This document shows positions 7,108-15,015 of a stretch of DNA of 26,677 nucleotides, one piece after another. This stretch comes from Coriobacteriia bacterium (lineage in GTDB: Bacteria; Actinomycetota; Coriobacteriia; Anaerosomatales; JAUVQN01). The stretch lies in contig JAUVQN010000001.1 in assembly GCA_030598125.1 (NCBI GenBank), forward strand, positions 1 through 26,677. Reading direction: 5' to 3'. Numbering within the stretch: the first letter of the stretch is position 1; each line of letters starts with the position of its first letter. A program made the translations under genes and the position numbers. Below the pieces are notes generated by a model that saw only the letters and a program-made list of their open reading frames with translations, was not told the origin of the DNA and made no database searches.

Positions 7108-8363
7108 TTGGGGCGCTCCTCAACGCGTTCCGGATCCCCGACCTCAGGAATCGGATCCTCTTCACACTCGCGATCGTCGCGGTCTACCGCGTCGGTGCAC
7201 ACATACCCGTCCCTGGTGTGGACCCGAATGCCGTCAAGGGCCTGGTCTCGCAGGGGAGCGCGCTCGGGCTCTTGAACCTGTTCGCGGGGGGTGCGCTCGA
7301 GAACTTCGCCGTCTTCGCGCTTGGGATCATGCCCTACATCACGGCGTCGATCATCATGCAGCTCCTCACGGCCGTGGTCCCCACCATCGAGCGCTGGCAG
7401 AAGGAGGGCGAGTCGGGACAGAGGAAGATCACGCAGACGACCCGCTATCTCACCTTGGCGCTCGGTCTCATCGAGTCCGTCGGGCTCGTGGCGCTGTTCC
7501 AGGCGCCCCCGTCCTCGGGCGGGTTGGGTGTGGACTTCAGTCTCGTCACGAGTTTCGTGATTGTCGTGACGCTCTTGGCCGGCACCGCGCTCATCATGTG
7601 GCTCGGCGAGAACATCACGCAGCGAGGCATCGGCAACGGCATGTCGCTGCTCATCTTCGTGAGCATCATCGCGCGGTTCCCGACAGCCATGGTGCAGGCG
7701 TTCCGTCTGAACAACATCGTGATCGTGCTCGTCGTGCTCGTGATCTTCCTGGCCGTCGTCGCCGCGGTAGTGATGATGGAGAGGGCACAGCGTCGCATCC
7801 CGGTCCAGTACGCGAAACGCGTCGTCGGCCGAAAGGTCTACGGTGGCGTCGGGACGTACATACCACTCAAGATCAACGGTGCGAACGTGATCCCGATCAT
7901 CTTCGCGTCGTCGGTGCTCTACTTCCCGACCGTGCTCACACAGTTCACGGGCAACGTCACGATGCAGCGCATCGCGGGCTACCTCACGAGCGGCTGGGCA
8001 TACATCGCCCTCTTCGCAGCGCTCATCATCTTCTTCACGTATTTCTATACGGCGCTGGTGTTCAACCCGATCGACATCGCCGACAACCTGCGCAAACAGG
8101 GCGGCTTCATCCCCGGCGTCCGCCCGGGCAAGAACACGGTCACGTACATCGAGACGGTGCTCAACCGGATCACGCTGCCGGGTGCGGTGTTCCTCGCGCT
8201 GATCGCGGTGGGTCCGACGATCCTCTTCCAGACCACGAACGTCGTGATGCTGCAGTCGTTCGGCGGTGCGTCCATCCTCATCATGGTGGGTGTCGCGCTC
8301 GAGACGATGACGCAGCTCGAGAGCCAGCTGAAGATGCGCCACTACGACGGCTTCTTCAAGTAG
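7104..8363 (+). CDS. secY: Protein translocase subunit SecY
   Basis: SecY is the pore-forming subunit of the SecYEG channel that exports or inserts proteins at the cytoplasmic membrane. The product is 419 residues with the pattern of about ten membrane segments, the N-terminal RIPDLRNRILFTLAIVAVYR, VGAHIPVPGVD, the conserved RGIGNGMSLLIF segment, the cytoplasmic loop with RRIPVQYAKRVVGRK, and the C-terminal EAQLKMRHYDGFFK-like end (here ESQLKMRHYDGFFK). The GTG start overlaps the rplO stop (GTGA). Co-transcription with ribosomal proteins links membrane capacity to growth. Confidence 0.97.
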   Translation: MIGALLNAFRIPDLRNRILFTLAIVAVYRVGAHIPVPGVDPNAVKGLVSQGSALGLLNLFAGGALENFAVFALGIMPYITASIIMQLLTAVVPTIERWQKEGESGQRKITQTTRYLTLALGLIESVGLVALFQAPPSSGGLGVDFSLVTSFVIVVTLLAGTALIMWLGENITQRGIGNGMSLLIFVSIIARFPTAMVQAFRLNNIVIVLVVLVIFLAVVAAVVMMERAQRRIPVQYAKRVVGRKVYGGVGTYIPLKINGANVIPIIFASSVLYFPTVLTQFTGNVTMQRIAGYLTSGWAYIALFAALIIFFTYFYTALVFNPIDIADNLRKQGGFIPGVRPGKNTVTYIETVLNRITLPGAVFLALIAVGPTILFQTTNVVMLQSFGGASILIMVGVALETMTQLESQLKMRHYDGFFK

Positions 8364-8405
8364 GCCTCGGCATCACCAGGCTGAGCGAAGAGGGAGGGGC
8401 ACTCC

Positions 8406-9050
8406 GTGAACATCATCCTGCTGGGCGCACCAGGGGCCGGCAAGGGCACCCAGGCCGAGCGCATCGTGGCGACCTACGGTGTCGCCCACATATCCACCGG
8501 TGACATCCTGCGCAAGGCTGTCGCCGACGGTACCGAGCTCGGGCTCGAGGCGAAGCGCTACATGGATGCAGGCGAGCTCGTTCCCGACGAGGTCGTGATC
8601 GGGCTGGCGCGAGACCGGCTCGCGGAGCCCGATTGTGAAGCCGGCTTCATCCTCGATGGCTTCCCTCGGACCGTCCCACAGGCCGACGCGCTCGCCATGG
8701 TACTCGGAGAGCTGGGCCGTTCACTGGACGCAGTCGTACAGATCGCGGTGGACAAGGACGCGCTCGTCAAGCGGCTCACGGCGCGCCGGACGTGCCGTGG
8801 CTGCGGCAAGGTCTACAACCTGCTGATCGAACGTCCGTCCCAGTACGACGTCTGCGACGTGTGTGGTGGCGAGGTCTACCAGCGTGAAGATGACTCCGTC
8901 GAGACCGTCACCAACCGGCTCGACGTCTACGAGAATGAGACCGCTCCGCTCGTCGAATACTACGAGCGCAAGGGATTCCTCCGCCGGGTCGACGGCAACC
9001 AGGACCCGGACGCCGTGTTCGACGATGTCCGAGCTGCCCTCGGTGACTGA
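8406..9050 (+). CDS. adk: Adenylate kinase, zinc-LID form
   Basis: Adenylate kinase interconverts ATP + AMP and 2 ADP in the cytoplasm. The 214-residue product has the P-loop GAPGAGKGTQ (residues ~8-16), the AMP-site GFILDGFPRT segment and a long LID carrying a four-cysteine zinc site, C130, C133, C150 and C153, as in Gram-positive enzymes. The GTG start follows GAGGGAGGGG at about 8390-8399. secY-adk-map is the usual order of this region. Confidence 0.97.
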   Translation: MNIILLGAPGAGKGTQAERIVATYGVAHISTGDILRKAVADGTELGLEAKRYMDAGELVPDEVVIGLARDRLAEPDCEAGFILDGFPRTVPQADALAMVLGELGRSLDAVVQIAVDKDALVKRLTARRTCRGCGKVYNLLIERPSQYDVCDVCGGEVYQREDDSVETVTNRLDVYENETAPLVEYYERKGFLRRVDGNQDPDAVFDDVRAALGD

Positions 9051-9080
9051 CGCTGCCGCTGGCCGCGATGCGAGCGCACC

Positions 9081-9830
9081 TTGATAGGACGCAAGTCGAG
9101 AGGCGAGATCGAGACGATGCGGGAGGCGGGTCGCATAACCGCCCGCGTCCTGCGCGAGCTCGGTGAGATCGTCGCGCCTTCGGTGACGACGGCCGAACTG
9201 GACGAACTCGCGCAGGAGATCGTCAGCGAGGAAGGCGCCGCGGCCGCGTTCAAGGGGTACCGTGGCTTCCCCGCGTCGATCTGCGCCTCGGCGAACAGCG
9301 AGGTCGTGCACGGCATCCCCGGCTCGCGACGCCTCGTCGAGGGAGACATCATCTCGATCGACTTCGGGGTGGTCCTGGACGGCTACTATGGGGACTCCGC
9401 GCGCACGTTCGCGGTGGGACGCATCTCCGACGAGGCCGCGCACCTGCTCGACACGACGCGAGACTCGCTGGAGGCGGGCATCTCCAAGTGCGTGCCCGGG
9501 ATGCGGCTCTACGATATCTCACACGCCGTGCAGACCGTCGTGGAGCCCGAAGGGTTCTCCGTGGTCAGAGAGTATGTCGGGCACGGGATAGGCTCTGAGA
9601 TGCACGAGGAGCCGCAGATCCCGAACTTCGGTCCGGCGGGCAAGGGACCGACGCTCAAGCAGGGGATGGTCTTCGCCATCGAGCCTATGGTCAACATGGG
9701 TGAAGCCGCCGTGAGGGCGCTCGACGATGGGTGGACGGTCGTGACGATGGATGGCAGTCTGTCGGCCCACTTCGAGCACACCGTCGCCGTCACCGACGAG
9801 GGTCCGCTCGTCCTGACGGTCGAGCGGTGA
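9081..9830 (+). CDS. map: Methionine aminopeptidase, type I
   Basis: The enzyme removes the initiator methionine from new proteins. The product is 249 residues with all five metal ligands of the pita-bread fold: D94 (SIDFG), D105 (GDSA), H168 (GHGIG), E201 (AIEPM) and E232 (FEHT); the substrate-binding H77 is in VVHGIPG. The start is a TTG, chosen because it gives the family N-terminus IGRKSRGEIETMREAG; no clear ribosome binding site is seen before it, so translation may depend on coupling to adk, 30 bases upstream. There is no N-terminal SH3-binding or zinc-finger extension. Confidence 0.95.
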   Translation: MIGRKSRGEIETMREAGRITARVLRELGEIVAPSVTTAELDELAQEIVSEEGAAAAFKGYRGFPASICASANSEVVHGIPGSRRLVEGDIISIDFGVVLDGYYGDSARTFAVGRISDEAAHLLDTTRDSLEAGISKCVPGMRLYDISHAVQTVVEPEGFSVVREYVGHGIGSEMHEEPQIPNFGPAGKGPTLKQGMVFAIEPMVNMGEAAVRALDDGWTVVTMDGSLSAHFEHTVAVTDEGPLVLTVER

Positions 9831-9837
9831 GTATTGC

Positions 9838-9866
9838 TGGACGGCCCGATAGTGAGCGGCTATACT
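9838..9866 (+). promoter_or_regulatory. Candidate sigma70-type promoter before infA
   Basis: TATACT at 9861-9866 is a good -10 element. TGGACG at 9838-9843 (four of six matches to TTGACA) lies 17 bases upstream. Transcription would begin near 9873 and give a leader of about 40 bases before infA, serving infA-rpmJ-rpsM-rpsK-rpsD-rpoA-rplQ independently of the upstream cluster. It starts eight bases after the end of map. Confidence 0.55.
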
Positions 9867-9911
9867 ACGCATTTGCGGATTCAGGCCAGGTAGAGCAAGG
9901 AGAACCGGGAT

Positions 9912-10133
9912 TTGTCGACGCGTGAGGACGCCATAGAGATGGAGGGCACCGTCGTCGAGCCACTCCCGAACGCGATGTTCAGGGTGGAACTCGAGAACGG
10001 CCACAAGGTGCTCGCACACATCTCTGGCAAGATGCGGATGCACTATATCCGGATCCTGCCGGGCGACAAGGTGACGGTGGAGCTGTCGCCGTACGATCTC
10101 ACGCGAGGGCGGATCACGTACCGTTTCAAGTAG
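9912..10133 (+). CDS. infA: Translation initiation factor IF-1
   Basis: IF-1 is a single OB-fold protein that occupies the A site during initiation. The product is 73 residues and contains the near-invariant EGTVVEPLPNAMFRVELENG, KVLAHISGKMRM and the RGRITYRFK end. The start is TTG; AAGGAG at 9897-9902 lies nine bases upstream and fixes the choice. A rare start codon on an initiation factor may tune its own output. A promoter candidate lies just upstream, and a 147-base spacer follows. Confidence 0.96.
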   Translation: MSTREDAIEMEGTVVEPLPNAMFRVELENGHKVLAHISGKMRMHYIRILPGDKVTVELSPYDLTRGRITYRFK

Positions 10134-10280
10134 GCGTGCGGCTCACCGAAGGGGTCGTGGACACGCCCGGGGCCGTGGCAGGACTGCCGAGCGTGAAGCA
10201 CGAGTGAGGAAACCGAACACCTGCGGCTGGGTGTGAGCATAGACACCGCGACAAGCGGTACGGAAGGACGAAGAACCGCG
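10134..10280 (+). other. infA-rpmJ spacer with alternative hairpins
   Basis: This 147-base gap has no convincing ORF. GGTGT at 10230-10234 can pair either with ACACC upstream (10217-10221) or with ACACC downstream (10243-10247), two mutually exclusive stems. A further stem, CCGC at 10246-10249 with GCGG at 10255-10258, overlaps the second choice. GGCAGGACTGCC-like sequence near 10177-10188 gives another small hairpin. The arrangement could be a leader for the alpha cluster, which in E. coli is repressed by S4, but no known S4 target is recognised. Confidence 0.35.
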
Positions 10281-10394
10281 ATGAAGGTACGTCCATCAGT
10301 GAAGAAGATGTGTGACAAATGCAAGATCATCCGTCGCAACGGACGAGTGATCGTGATCTGCGACAACCCGCGCCACAAGCAGCGCCAGGGTTAG
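10281..10394 (+). CDS. rpmJ: 50S ribosomal protein L36, zinc-binding form
   Basis: L36 is the smallest large-subunit protein. The 37-residue product begins MKVRPSVKKMCDKCK and contains the zinc ligands C11, C14, C27 and H32 (CxxC-x12-C-x4-H), followed by the basic end KQRQG. The ATG at 10281 has GGAAGGA at 10262-10268 upstream. infA-rpmJ-rpsM is the standard bacterial order. The cysteine-free paralogue is not in the window. Confidence 0.96.
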   Translation: MKVRPSVKKMCDKCKIIRRNGRVIVICDNPRHKQRQG

Positions 10395-10414
10395 TCGGGA
10401 AGGAGACACTCTAG

Positions 10415-10789
10415 GTGGCGCGAATCGCAGGCGTCGACCTGCCCCGCGAGAAGCGGGTGGAGGTCGGACTGACCTACATCTTCGGGATCGGGCTCGCCAC
10501 GAGCCAGACAATCCTGCGCGAGACGGGCGTAGACTCCGACACGCGCGTGCGCGATCTGACGGAGGAAGAAGTCGTCAGACTGCGTGAGTACATCGATCGC
10601 AACCTGCAGGTCGAGGGAGACCTCAGGCGTGAGGTCAGCCAGAACATCAAGCGCCTCATGGAGATCGGCTGCTACCGGGGCCTCAGGCACCGCCGTGGTC
10701 TCCCCGTGAGGGGCCAGCGCACCCACACGAACGCGCGCTCCCGCAAGGGTCCGCGTCAGCAGATCGGCGCGAAGAAGAGGAGCAAGTAG
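10415..10789 (+). CDS. rpsM: 30S ribosomal protein S13
   Basis: S13 sits at the top of the small-subunit head and contacts L5 and P-site tRNA. The product is 124 residues with MARIAGVDLPREKRVEVGLTYIFGIG, a helix-hairpin-helix region, and the C-terminal GLRHRRGLPVRGQRTHTNARSRKGPR tail that reaches the P site. The GTG start follows GGAAGGAG at about 10398-10405. Confidence 0.97.
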   Translation: MARIAGVDLPREKRVEVGLTYIFGIGLATSQTILRETGVDSDTRVRDLTEEEVVRLREYIDRNLQVEGDLRREVSQNIKRLMEIGCYRGLRHRRGLPVRGQRTHTNARSRKGPRQQIGAKKRSK

Positions 10790-10793
10790 CAGC

Positions 10794-11192
10794 ATGGCCA
10801 AGAAGAAAGGCGCCAAGGGACGCGTCAAGCGGAGCGAGCGCAAGAACGTCGCCGTCGGCCAGGCGCACATCCGCAGCACGTTCAACAACACGATCATCAC
10901 GATCACGGACCTGCAGGGGAACGTCATCGCGTGGCAGTCCGCGGGCACGGCCGGGTTCAAGGGCTCCCGCAAGTCAACGCCGTTCGCCGCGCAGCTGGCG
11001 GCCGAGACGTGCGCCAAGGAAGCGCAGGAGCACGGCGTGCGCAAGATCTCGGTCTTCGTCAAGGGACCGGGCTCAGGTCGCGAGACGGCGATCCGGACCC
11101 TGCAGGCCGCCGGACTCGAGATCACCAGCATCCAGGACAAGACGCCCGTGCCGCACAACGGTTGCCGGCAGCGGAAGCGTCGTCGCGTCTAG
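10794..11192 (+). CDS. rpsK: 30S ribosomal protein S11
   Basis: S11 lies on the platform next to the E-site mRNA. The 132-residue product has a basic N-terminal arm (AKKKGAKGRVKRSERK), GQAHIRSTFNNTIITITD, SAGTAGFKGSRKSTPFAAQ and the C-terminal VPHNGCRQRKRRRV, all diagnostic. Only four bases separate it from rpsM. Confidence 0.97.
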   Translation: MAKKKGAKGRVKRSERKNVAVGQAHIRSTFNNTIITITDLQGNVIAWQSAGTAGFKGSRKSTPFAAQLAAETCAKEAQEHGVRKISVFVKGPGSGRETAIRTLQAAGLEITSIQDKTPVPHNGCRQRKRRRV

Positions 11193-11216
11193 ACCCATCG
11201 GAGGGTACTGAACCAT

Positions 11217-11843
11217 ATGGCACGTTACACTGGGGCGGACTGCAAGCTGTGCCGCCGTGAGGGCATCAAGCTGTTTCTGAAGGGGGACCGCTGCTACAGC
11301 GACAAGTGCGCTGTGGAGCGTCGCCCGAAGCCTCCGGGGGAGGGTGGCCGCCGCCGGCCACGCGACTCGGAGTACCGCGTGCAGTTGCGTGAGAAGCAGC
11401 GCGCCAAGAGAGTCTACGGTGTGCTCGAGGCGCAGTTCCGCAACTACTACGCGCTCGCGACCCGGCAGAAGGGGATCACGGGTGAGAACCTCCTGAGGCT
11501 GCTGGAGAGCCGGCTCGACAATGTCGTGTACCGGCTGGGCTTCGCCGCTTCTCGGGACGAGGCCCGTCAACTCGTGCGGCACGGCCACTTCCGTGTGGAC
11601 GGTCGGCGGGTGGACATCCCGTCGTATCGTGTGCGCCCGGGAGAGGTGATCTCCGTCGGCGAGAAGGCGAAGGATTTCGGTGTCGTGAAAGCGGCCATCA
11701 TCTCCTCGGCCAAGGTCGAGGTACCAGGCTGGCTCGAGGTCGACGTCGAGAACCTCAAGGGCACCGTCCTGTCTCTCCCCACGAGAGACCAGATCGACCT
11801 GCCCGTCCGGGAGCAGCTCATCGTCGAGCTCTACTCCAAGTAG
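11217..11843 (+). CDS. rpsD: 30S ribosomal protein S4, zinc-binding (C+) form
   Basis: S4 nucleates 30S assembly and, in many bacteria, represses its own operon. The 208-residue product has an N-terminal zinc site, C9, C12, C26 and C31, followed by the S4 RNA-binding domain (RLDNVVYRLGFAASRDEARQ, VRHGHFRVDGRRVDIPSY). The ATG at 11217 is preceded by GGAGGGT at 11200-11206. This is the cysteine-containing class of S4. Confidence 0.97.
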   Translation: MARYTGADCKLCRREGIKLFLKGDRCYSDKCAVERRPKPPGEGGRRRPRDSEYRVQLREKQRAKRVYGVLEAQFRNYYALATRQKGITGENLLRLLESRLDNVVYRLGFAASRDEARQLVRHGHFRVDGRRVDIPSYRVRPGEVISVGEKAKDFGVVKAAIISSAKVEVPGWLEVDVENLKGTVLSLPTRDQIDLPVREQLIVELYSK

Positions 11844-11873
11844 AGCCACGACGCAGCCAAGGAGGCTTCGCAC

Positions 11874-12812
11874 ATGACCGAGTTCATGAGGCCGGAGGTT
11901 TCGGTCGACACGATCGACGAGCGCACCGCGCGCTACGTCGTCGAGCCGCTCGAACGCGGCTTCGGCTACACCCTCGGCAACTGTATGCGCCGCGTGCTGC
12001 TGTCGTCGCTTCCCGGTGTCGCGGTCACGTCGATACGGGTCGAGGGAGTGCAGCACGAGTTCTCGACCATCGAGGGCGTCCGCGAGGACGTGACGGACGT
12101 CGTGCTCAACGTCAAGGGACTCGCCTTCCGCGACACCGGTATCGGAGAGGGTGACGCGGTCGCCACGCTCTCCGTCAAAGGCGCCGCCACGGTGACCGGG
12201 GCGGACCTCGAGGTCCCGTCCGAGTTCGAGCTCGTCAACCCCGAGCACGTCATCGCGACGCTCGGCAAGGGCGCGACGCTCGAGATGAGTCTCAGGATCG
12301 GCAAGGGGCGCGGCTACGTCTCGGCCGATCGCAACAAGCAGGAAGACGATCCGCTCGGCGTGATCACGGTGGACTCGCTGTTCAGCCCGGTCAGCCGTTG
12401 CACGTACGTCGTCGAGAACACCCGCGTTGGTCAGCGTACGGACTACGATCGTCTGACCCTCGAGGTGGAGACGAACCGGGCGATGGATCCGGGCGACGCC
12501 GTCGCTCACGCGGCGCACATCATCAACGAGCACATGGCGGTCTTCGTCGAACAGGCGCTGGCTCCGATCTCCGAGGATGAGATCTTCGCGGCGGTGCCCG
12601 ACGAGTCCGAGAGCCTCTTGGACATGCCGATCGAGGATCTCGAGCTGTCCGTGCGCTCGTACAACTGCCTCAAGCGCCAGGGCGTGAACAGCGTAGGCCA
12701 GCTCGCGGAGTGCACGGAGGCCGACCTTCTCAACATCCGCAACTTCGGTGCGAAGTCCATCGAGGAAGTCAAAGACAAGCTCCAGCAGGTCGGCCTGGGC
12801 TTGAAGCAGTAG
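11874..12812 (+). CDS. rpoA: RNA polymerase subunit alpha
   Basis: Alpha dimerises to start RNA polymerase assembly and its C-terminal domain binds UP elements and activators. The product is 312 residues: N-terminal domain with ERGFGYTLGNCMRRVLLSSLPG, an acidic linker around residues 230-250, and the C-terminal domain (IEDLELSVRSYNCLKRQGV, NIRNFGAKSIEEVKDKL). AAGGAGG at 11859-11865 precedes the ATG. It lies between rpsD and rplQ as in most bacteria. Confidence 0.98.
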   Translation: MTEFMRPEVSVDTIDERTARYVVEPLERGFGYTLGNCMRRVLLSSLPGVAVTSIRVEGVQHEFSTIEGVREDVTDVVLNVKGLAFRDTGIGEGDAVATLSVKGAATVTGADLEVPSEFELVNPEHVIATLGKGATLEMSLRIGKGRGYVSADRNKQEDDPLGVITVDSLFSPVSRCTYVVENTRVGQRTDYDRLTLEVETNRAMDPGDAVAHAAHIINEHMAVFVEQALAPISEDEIFAAVPDESESLLDMPIEDLELSVRSYNCLKRQGVNSVGQLAECTEADLLNIRNFGAKSIEEVKDKLQQVGLGLKQ

Positions 12813-12825
12813 GAGAAGAGACTGC

Positions 12826-13179
12826 ATGAGACACGCGAAGAAGGGCCGCAAGCTCGGCAGCGACGCCAGCCATCGTAAGGCGATGCTGAGGAGTCTTGCC
12901 ATGGCCGTGCTGGAGAACGAGCGCATCAAGACCACCGAGGCTCGCGCCAAGGAGGTCTCGCCGCTCGTCGAGAGGATCATCACGTGGGGCAAGGATGGCG
13001 ACGTCCACGCTCGCAGGCTCGCTCTGGCGGAACTCGGGGACCGGGACCTGACCCACAAGGTCTTCGAGGACATCGCCGAGCGCTACGAGGACCGGCAGGG
13101 CGGCTACACCCGCATCCTCAAGCTCGGCCCCCGGAAGGGCGATGCCGCACCGATGGTCATCCTGGAGCTCGTGGACTGA
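12826..13179 (+). CDS. rplQ: 50S ribosomal protein L17
   Basis: L17 lies near the exit tunnel. The product is 117 residues with the family start MRHAKKGRKLGSDASHRKAM, ENERIKTTEARAKEV and the end GGYTRILKLGPRKGDAAPMVILELVD. It is the last gene of the alpha cluster and is followed by a hairpin terminator candidate. Confidence 0.97.
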   Translation: MRHAKKGRKLGSDASHRKAMLRSLAMAVLENERIKTTEARAKEVSPLVERIITWGKDGDVHARRLALAELGDRDLTHKVFEDIAERYEDRQGGYTRILKLGPRKGDAAPMVILELVD

Positions 13180-13249
13180 TAGGCCGCGACGTCCGAAGGC
13201 GCGGGGGCCTCGTCCGCTACCGTGCGAGGACCGTACATCGATCGAGCCA

Positions 13250-13274
13250 GGGCCCCGCTGCCGGCGGGGCCCTT
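13250..13274 (+). terminator. Hairpin terminator candidate after rplQ
   Basis: GGGCCCCGC at 13250-13258 and GCGGGGCCC at 13264-13272 form a perfect 9-bp stem with a TGCCG loop, followed by only two T residues (TTCC). This is a plausible intrinsic terminator in a high-GC genome and falls where the ribosomal block gives way to the transporter module. The weak T tract means Rho or read-through cannot be excluded. Confidence 0.65.
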
Positions 13275-13348
13275 CCATCGTCCGGGATGCGGACCGTGCG
13301 GGCTGCTGTGCCGCCGCAGGCCTGCGATGCGTGTGGGAGAATCGCAGC

Positions 13349-14170
13349 ATGATCCGCTTCGAGGCCGTCACCTTCGAGTACCAGACCGCCGAGGGCCCCA
13401 TTCCCGCCGTATCCGATGTGGATCTCGCGGTGGGGCGAGGCGAGTTCGTCGCGGTCGTGGGCGCGAACGGGTCCGGCAAGTCTACCTTCGCTCGACTCTG
13501 CGACGGGCTGCTCGTCCCGACCAGGGGGCGAGTCGTCGTGGATGACCTCGACACGCGCGACGCGGACGCCGTATGGGAGGTTCGGGCGCGCGTGGGCTTC
13601 GTGATGCAGAATCCCGACAACCAGATCGTGGGAGCCAGCGTGGAGGACGACGCCGCGTTCGGTCCCGAGAACCTCGGTCTGCCGCGCGCCGAGATCGCCG
13701 GGAGGGTGGCCGGCGCGCTGTCCGCGACCGGTCTGACGGGCCTGGAGCGATCCGAGCCCCACCTGCTGTCCGAGGGTCAGAAGCAGCGCCTGGCCATCGC
13801 TGGGACACTCGCTATGCACCCGGACTACGTCGTCTTCGACGAGGCGACCTCGATGCTCGACGCGGCAGGACGGGAAGACGTCCTTGCGATTGTGGAGCGC
13901 CTGGCCCGAGCGTCGGGCACGGGCGTGGTCCTCGTCACGCATCGAGTGGCGGAAGCGGTCCGTGCCGACCGCGTCGTGGGACTGGCTGCCGGCCGCGTGA
14001 TCTTCGATGGTGAGCCGGCCGCCCTTCTCGGCGACGAGAACGCCGTATCGCGTCTCTCCCTCGACGTGCCGGCCTCGAGCGCGATCGCCGCTGAGCTTCG
14101 GACCCGCGGCATCGATATCCCGCCGGGCGTGGCGACCCCCGAGGCGCTGGTGGAGGCGTTGTGGCTCTGA
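13349..14170 (+). CDS. ecfA1: Energy-coupling factor transporter ATPase EcfA1
   Basis: One of two ATPases that power ECF-type uptake of vitamins or metals together with EcfT and a separate substrate-binding S component. The 273-residue product has Walker A GANGSGKST (residues 38-46), the Q-loop VMQNPDNQ, Walker B VVFDEATSMLD with D164/E165, and the H-loop VTHR. The ABC signature reads LSEGQ rather than LSGGQ. The frame is open 69 codons further upstream across the terminator, but the ATG at 13349 has GGGAGA at 13335-13340 and fits the family start. Its 3' end overlaps ecfA2 by ten bases. Confidence 0.93.
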   Translation: MIRFEAVTFEYQTAEGPIPAVSDVDLAVGRGEFVAVVGANGSGKSTFARLCDGLLVPTRGRVVVDDLDTRDADAVWEVRARVGFVMQNPDNQIVGASVEDDAAFGPENLGLPRAEIAGRVAGALSATGLTGLERSEPHLLSEGQKQRLAIAGTLAMHPDYVVFDEATSMLDAAGREDVLAIVERLARASGTGVVLVTHRVAEAVRADRVVGLAAGRVIFDGEPAALLGDENAVSRLSLDVPASSAIAAELRTRGIDIPPGVATPEALVEALWL

Positions 14171-15015
14171 GGCTGACAGACGTCGGTCACGTCTACGGCG
14201 AGGGGACGCCGTGGGCCTCGCGGGCGCTCGAGGGCGTGGACCTCGAACTCGAGCGCGGCGAGCTGGCGCTGGTGTTGGGTCCCACCGGGTCCGGCAAGTC
14301 CACCCTGATGCTCGCGGCCGCCGGTCTGCTCGATCCCACCGAGGGCACCGTGGCGTGCGACGGTCGTCCAGCGGGCAAGGACGGCTTCGGCGGGCTCGTG
14401 GGCCTCGTCTTCCAGGACCCGGAGGCACAGCTGTTCGCTGAGACCGTGCTGGAGGATGTCGCGTTCGGGCCGCGCAACCTCGGCGTTTCGGACGAGGAAG
14501 CCCGGGAGGTCGCTCGTGACGCGCTATCCCGTGTGGGACTCGACCCGGGTCTCTACGAGCAGCGCTCGCCCTTCGCGCTGTCGGGAGGGGAGGCTCGGCG
14601 CGCCGCGATCGCCGGTGTGATGGCGATGGGTGCCCCCTACCTCCTTCTCGACGAGCCCACGGCCGGTCTCGACGCGGACGGCCGCTCGCGTGTGCGCTCG
14701 ATCGTGGCCGAGGCGCGGAAGGACTCCGGCGTGCTCGTCGTGACGCACGACGCCGAGGCGTTCCTCGGCCAGGCTGATCGCCTCGTCGTCCTCGAGGGCG
14801 GAAGTGTACTCCGGGCGGGCGACGTCGCCGACGTCGTGTCGGATTCCGAGACGCCGGGCACGGACCGTCTCGCCTGGCCGGACGTCGTACGCGTCCAATG
14901 GCTCGCGCGCGCGCATGCCCTCCCCCCGGGAGGATCCGAGCTCGAGCTTCCGCCCGCGCTCGATGTCGCCGAAGCCGCTGCGCGGCTCGCACGCGTTGTG
15001 GGGGCGGGGCGATGA
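14161..15015 (+). CDS. ecfA2: Energy-coupling factor transporter ATPase EcfA2
   Basis: Second ATPase of the ECF module. The 284-residue product has Walker A GPTGSGKST (residues 40-48), the Q-loop VFQDPEAQLF, the signature LSGGEARR, Walker B LLLDEPTAGLD with D164/E165 and the H-loop VTHD. The GTG start lies inside the end of ecfA1. Its stop overlaps the ecfT ATG by four bases, so the three subunits are probably made in fixed proportion. Confidence 0.93.
   Translation: MALRLTDVGHVYGEGTPWASRALEGVDLELERGELALVLGPTGSGKSTLMLAAAGLLDPTEGTVACDGRPAGKDGFGGLVGLVFQDPEAQLFAETVLEDVAFGPRNLGVSDEEAREVARDALSRVGLDPGLYEQRSPFALSGGEARRAAIAGVMAMGAPYLLLDEPTAGLDADGRSRVRSIVAEARKDSGVLVVTHDAEAFLGQADRLVVLEGGSVLRAGDVADVVSDSETPGTDRLAWPDVVRVQWLARAHALPPGGSELELPPALDVAEAAARLARVVGAGR

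Noticed and set aside
11073..13073. Minus-strand open frame of 666 codons opposite rpsK-rplQ
   Set aside because: It spans several highly conserved sense genes and has no protein-like features; a GC codon-bias shadow.
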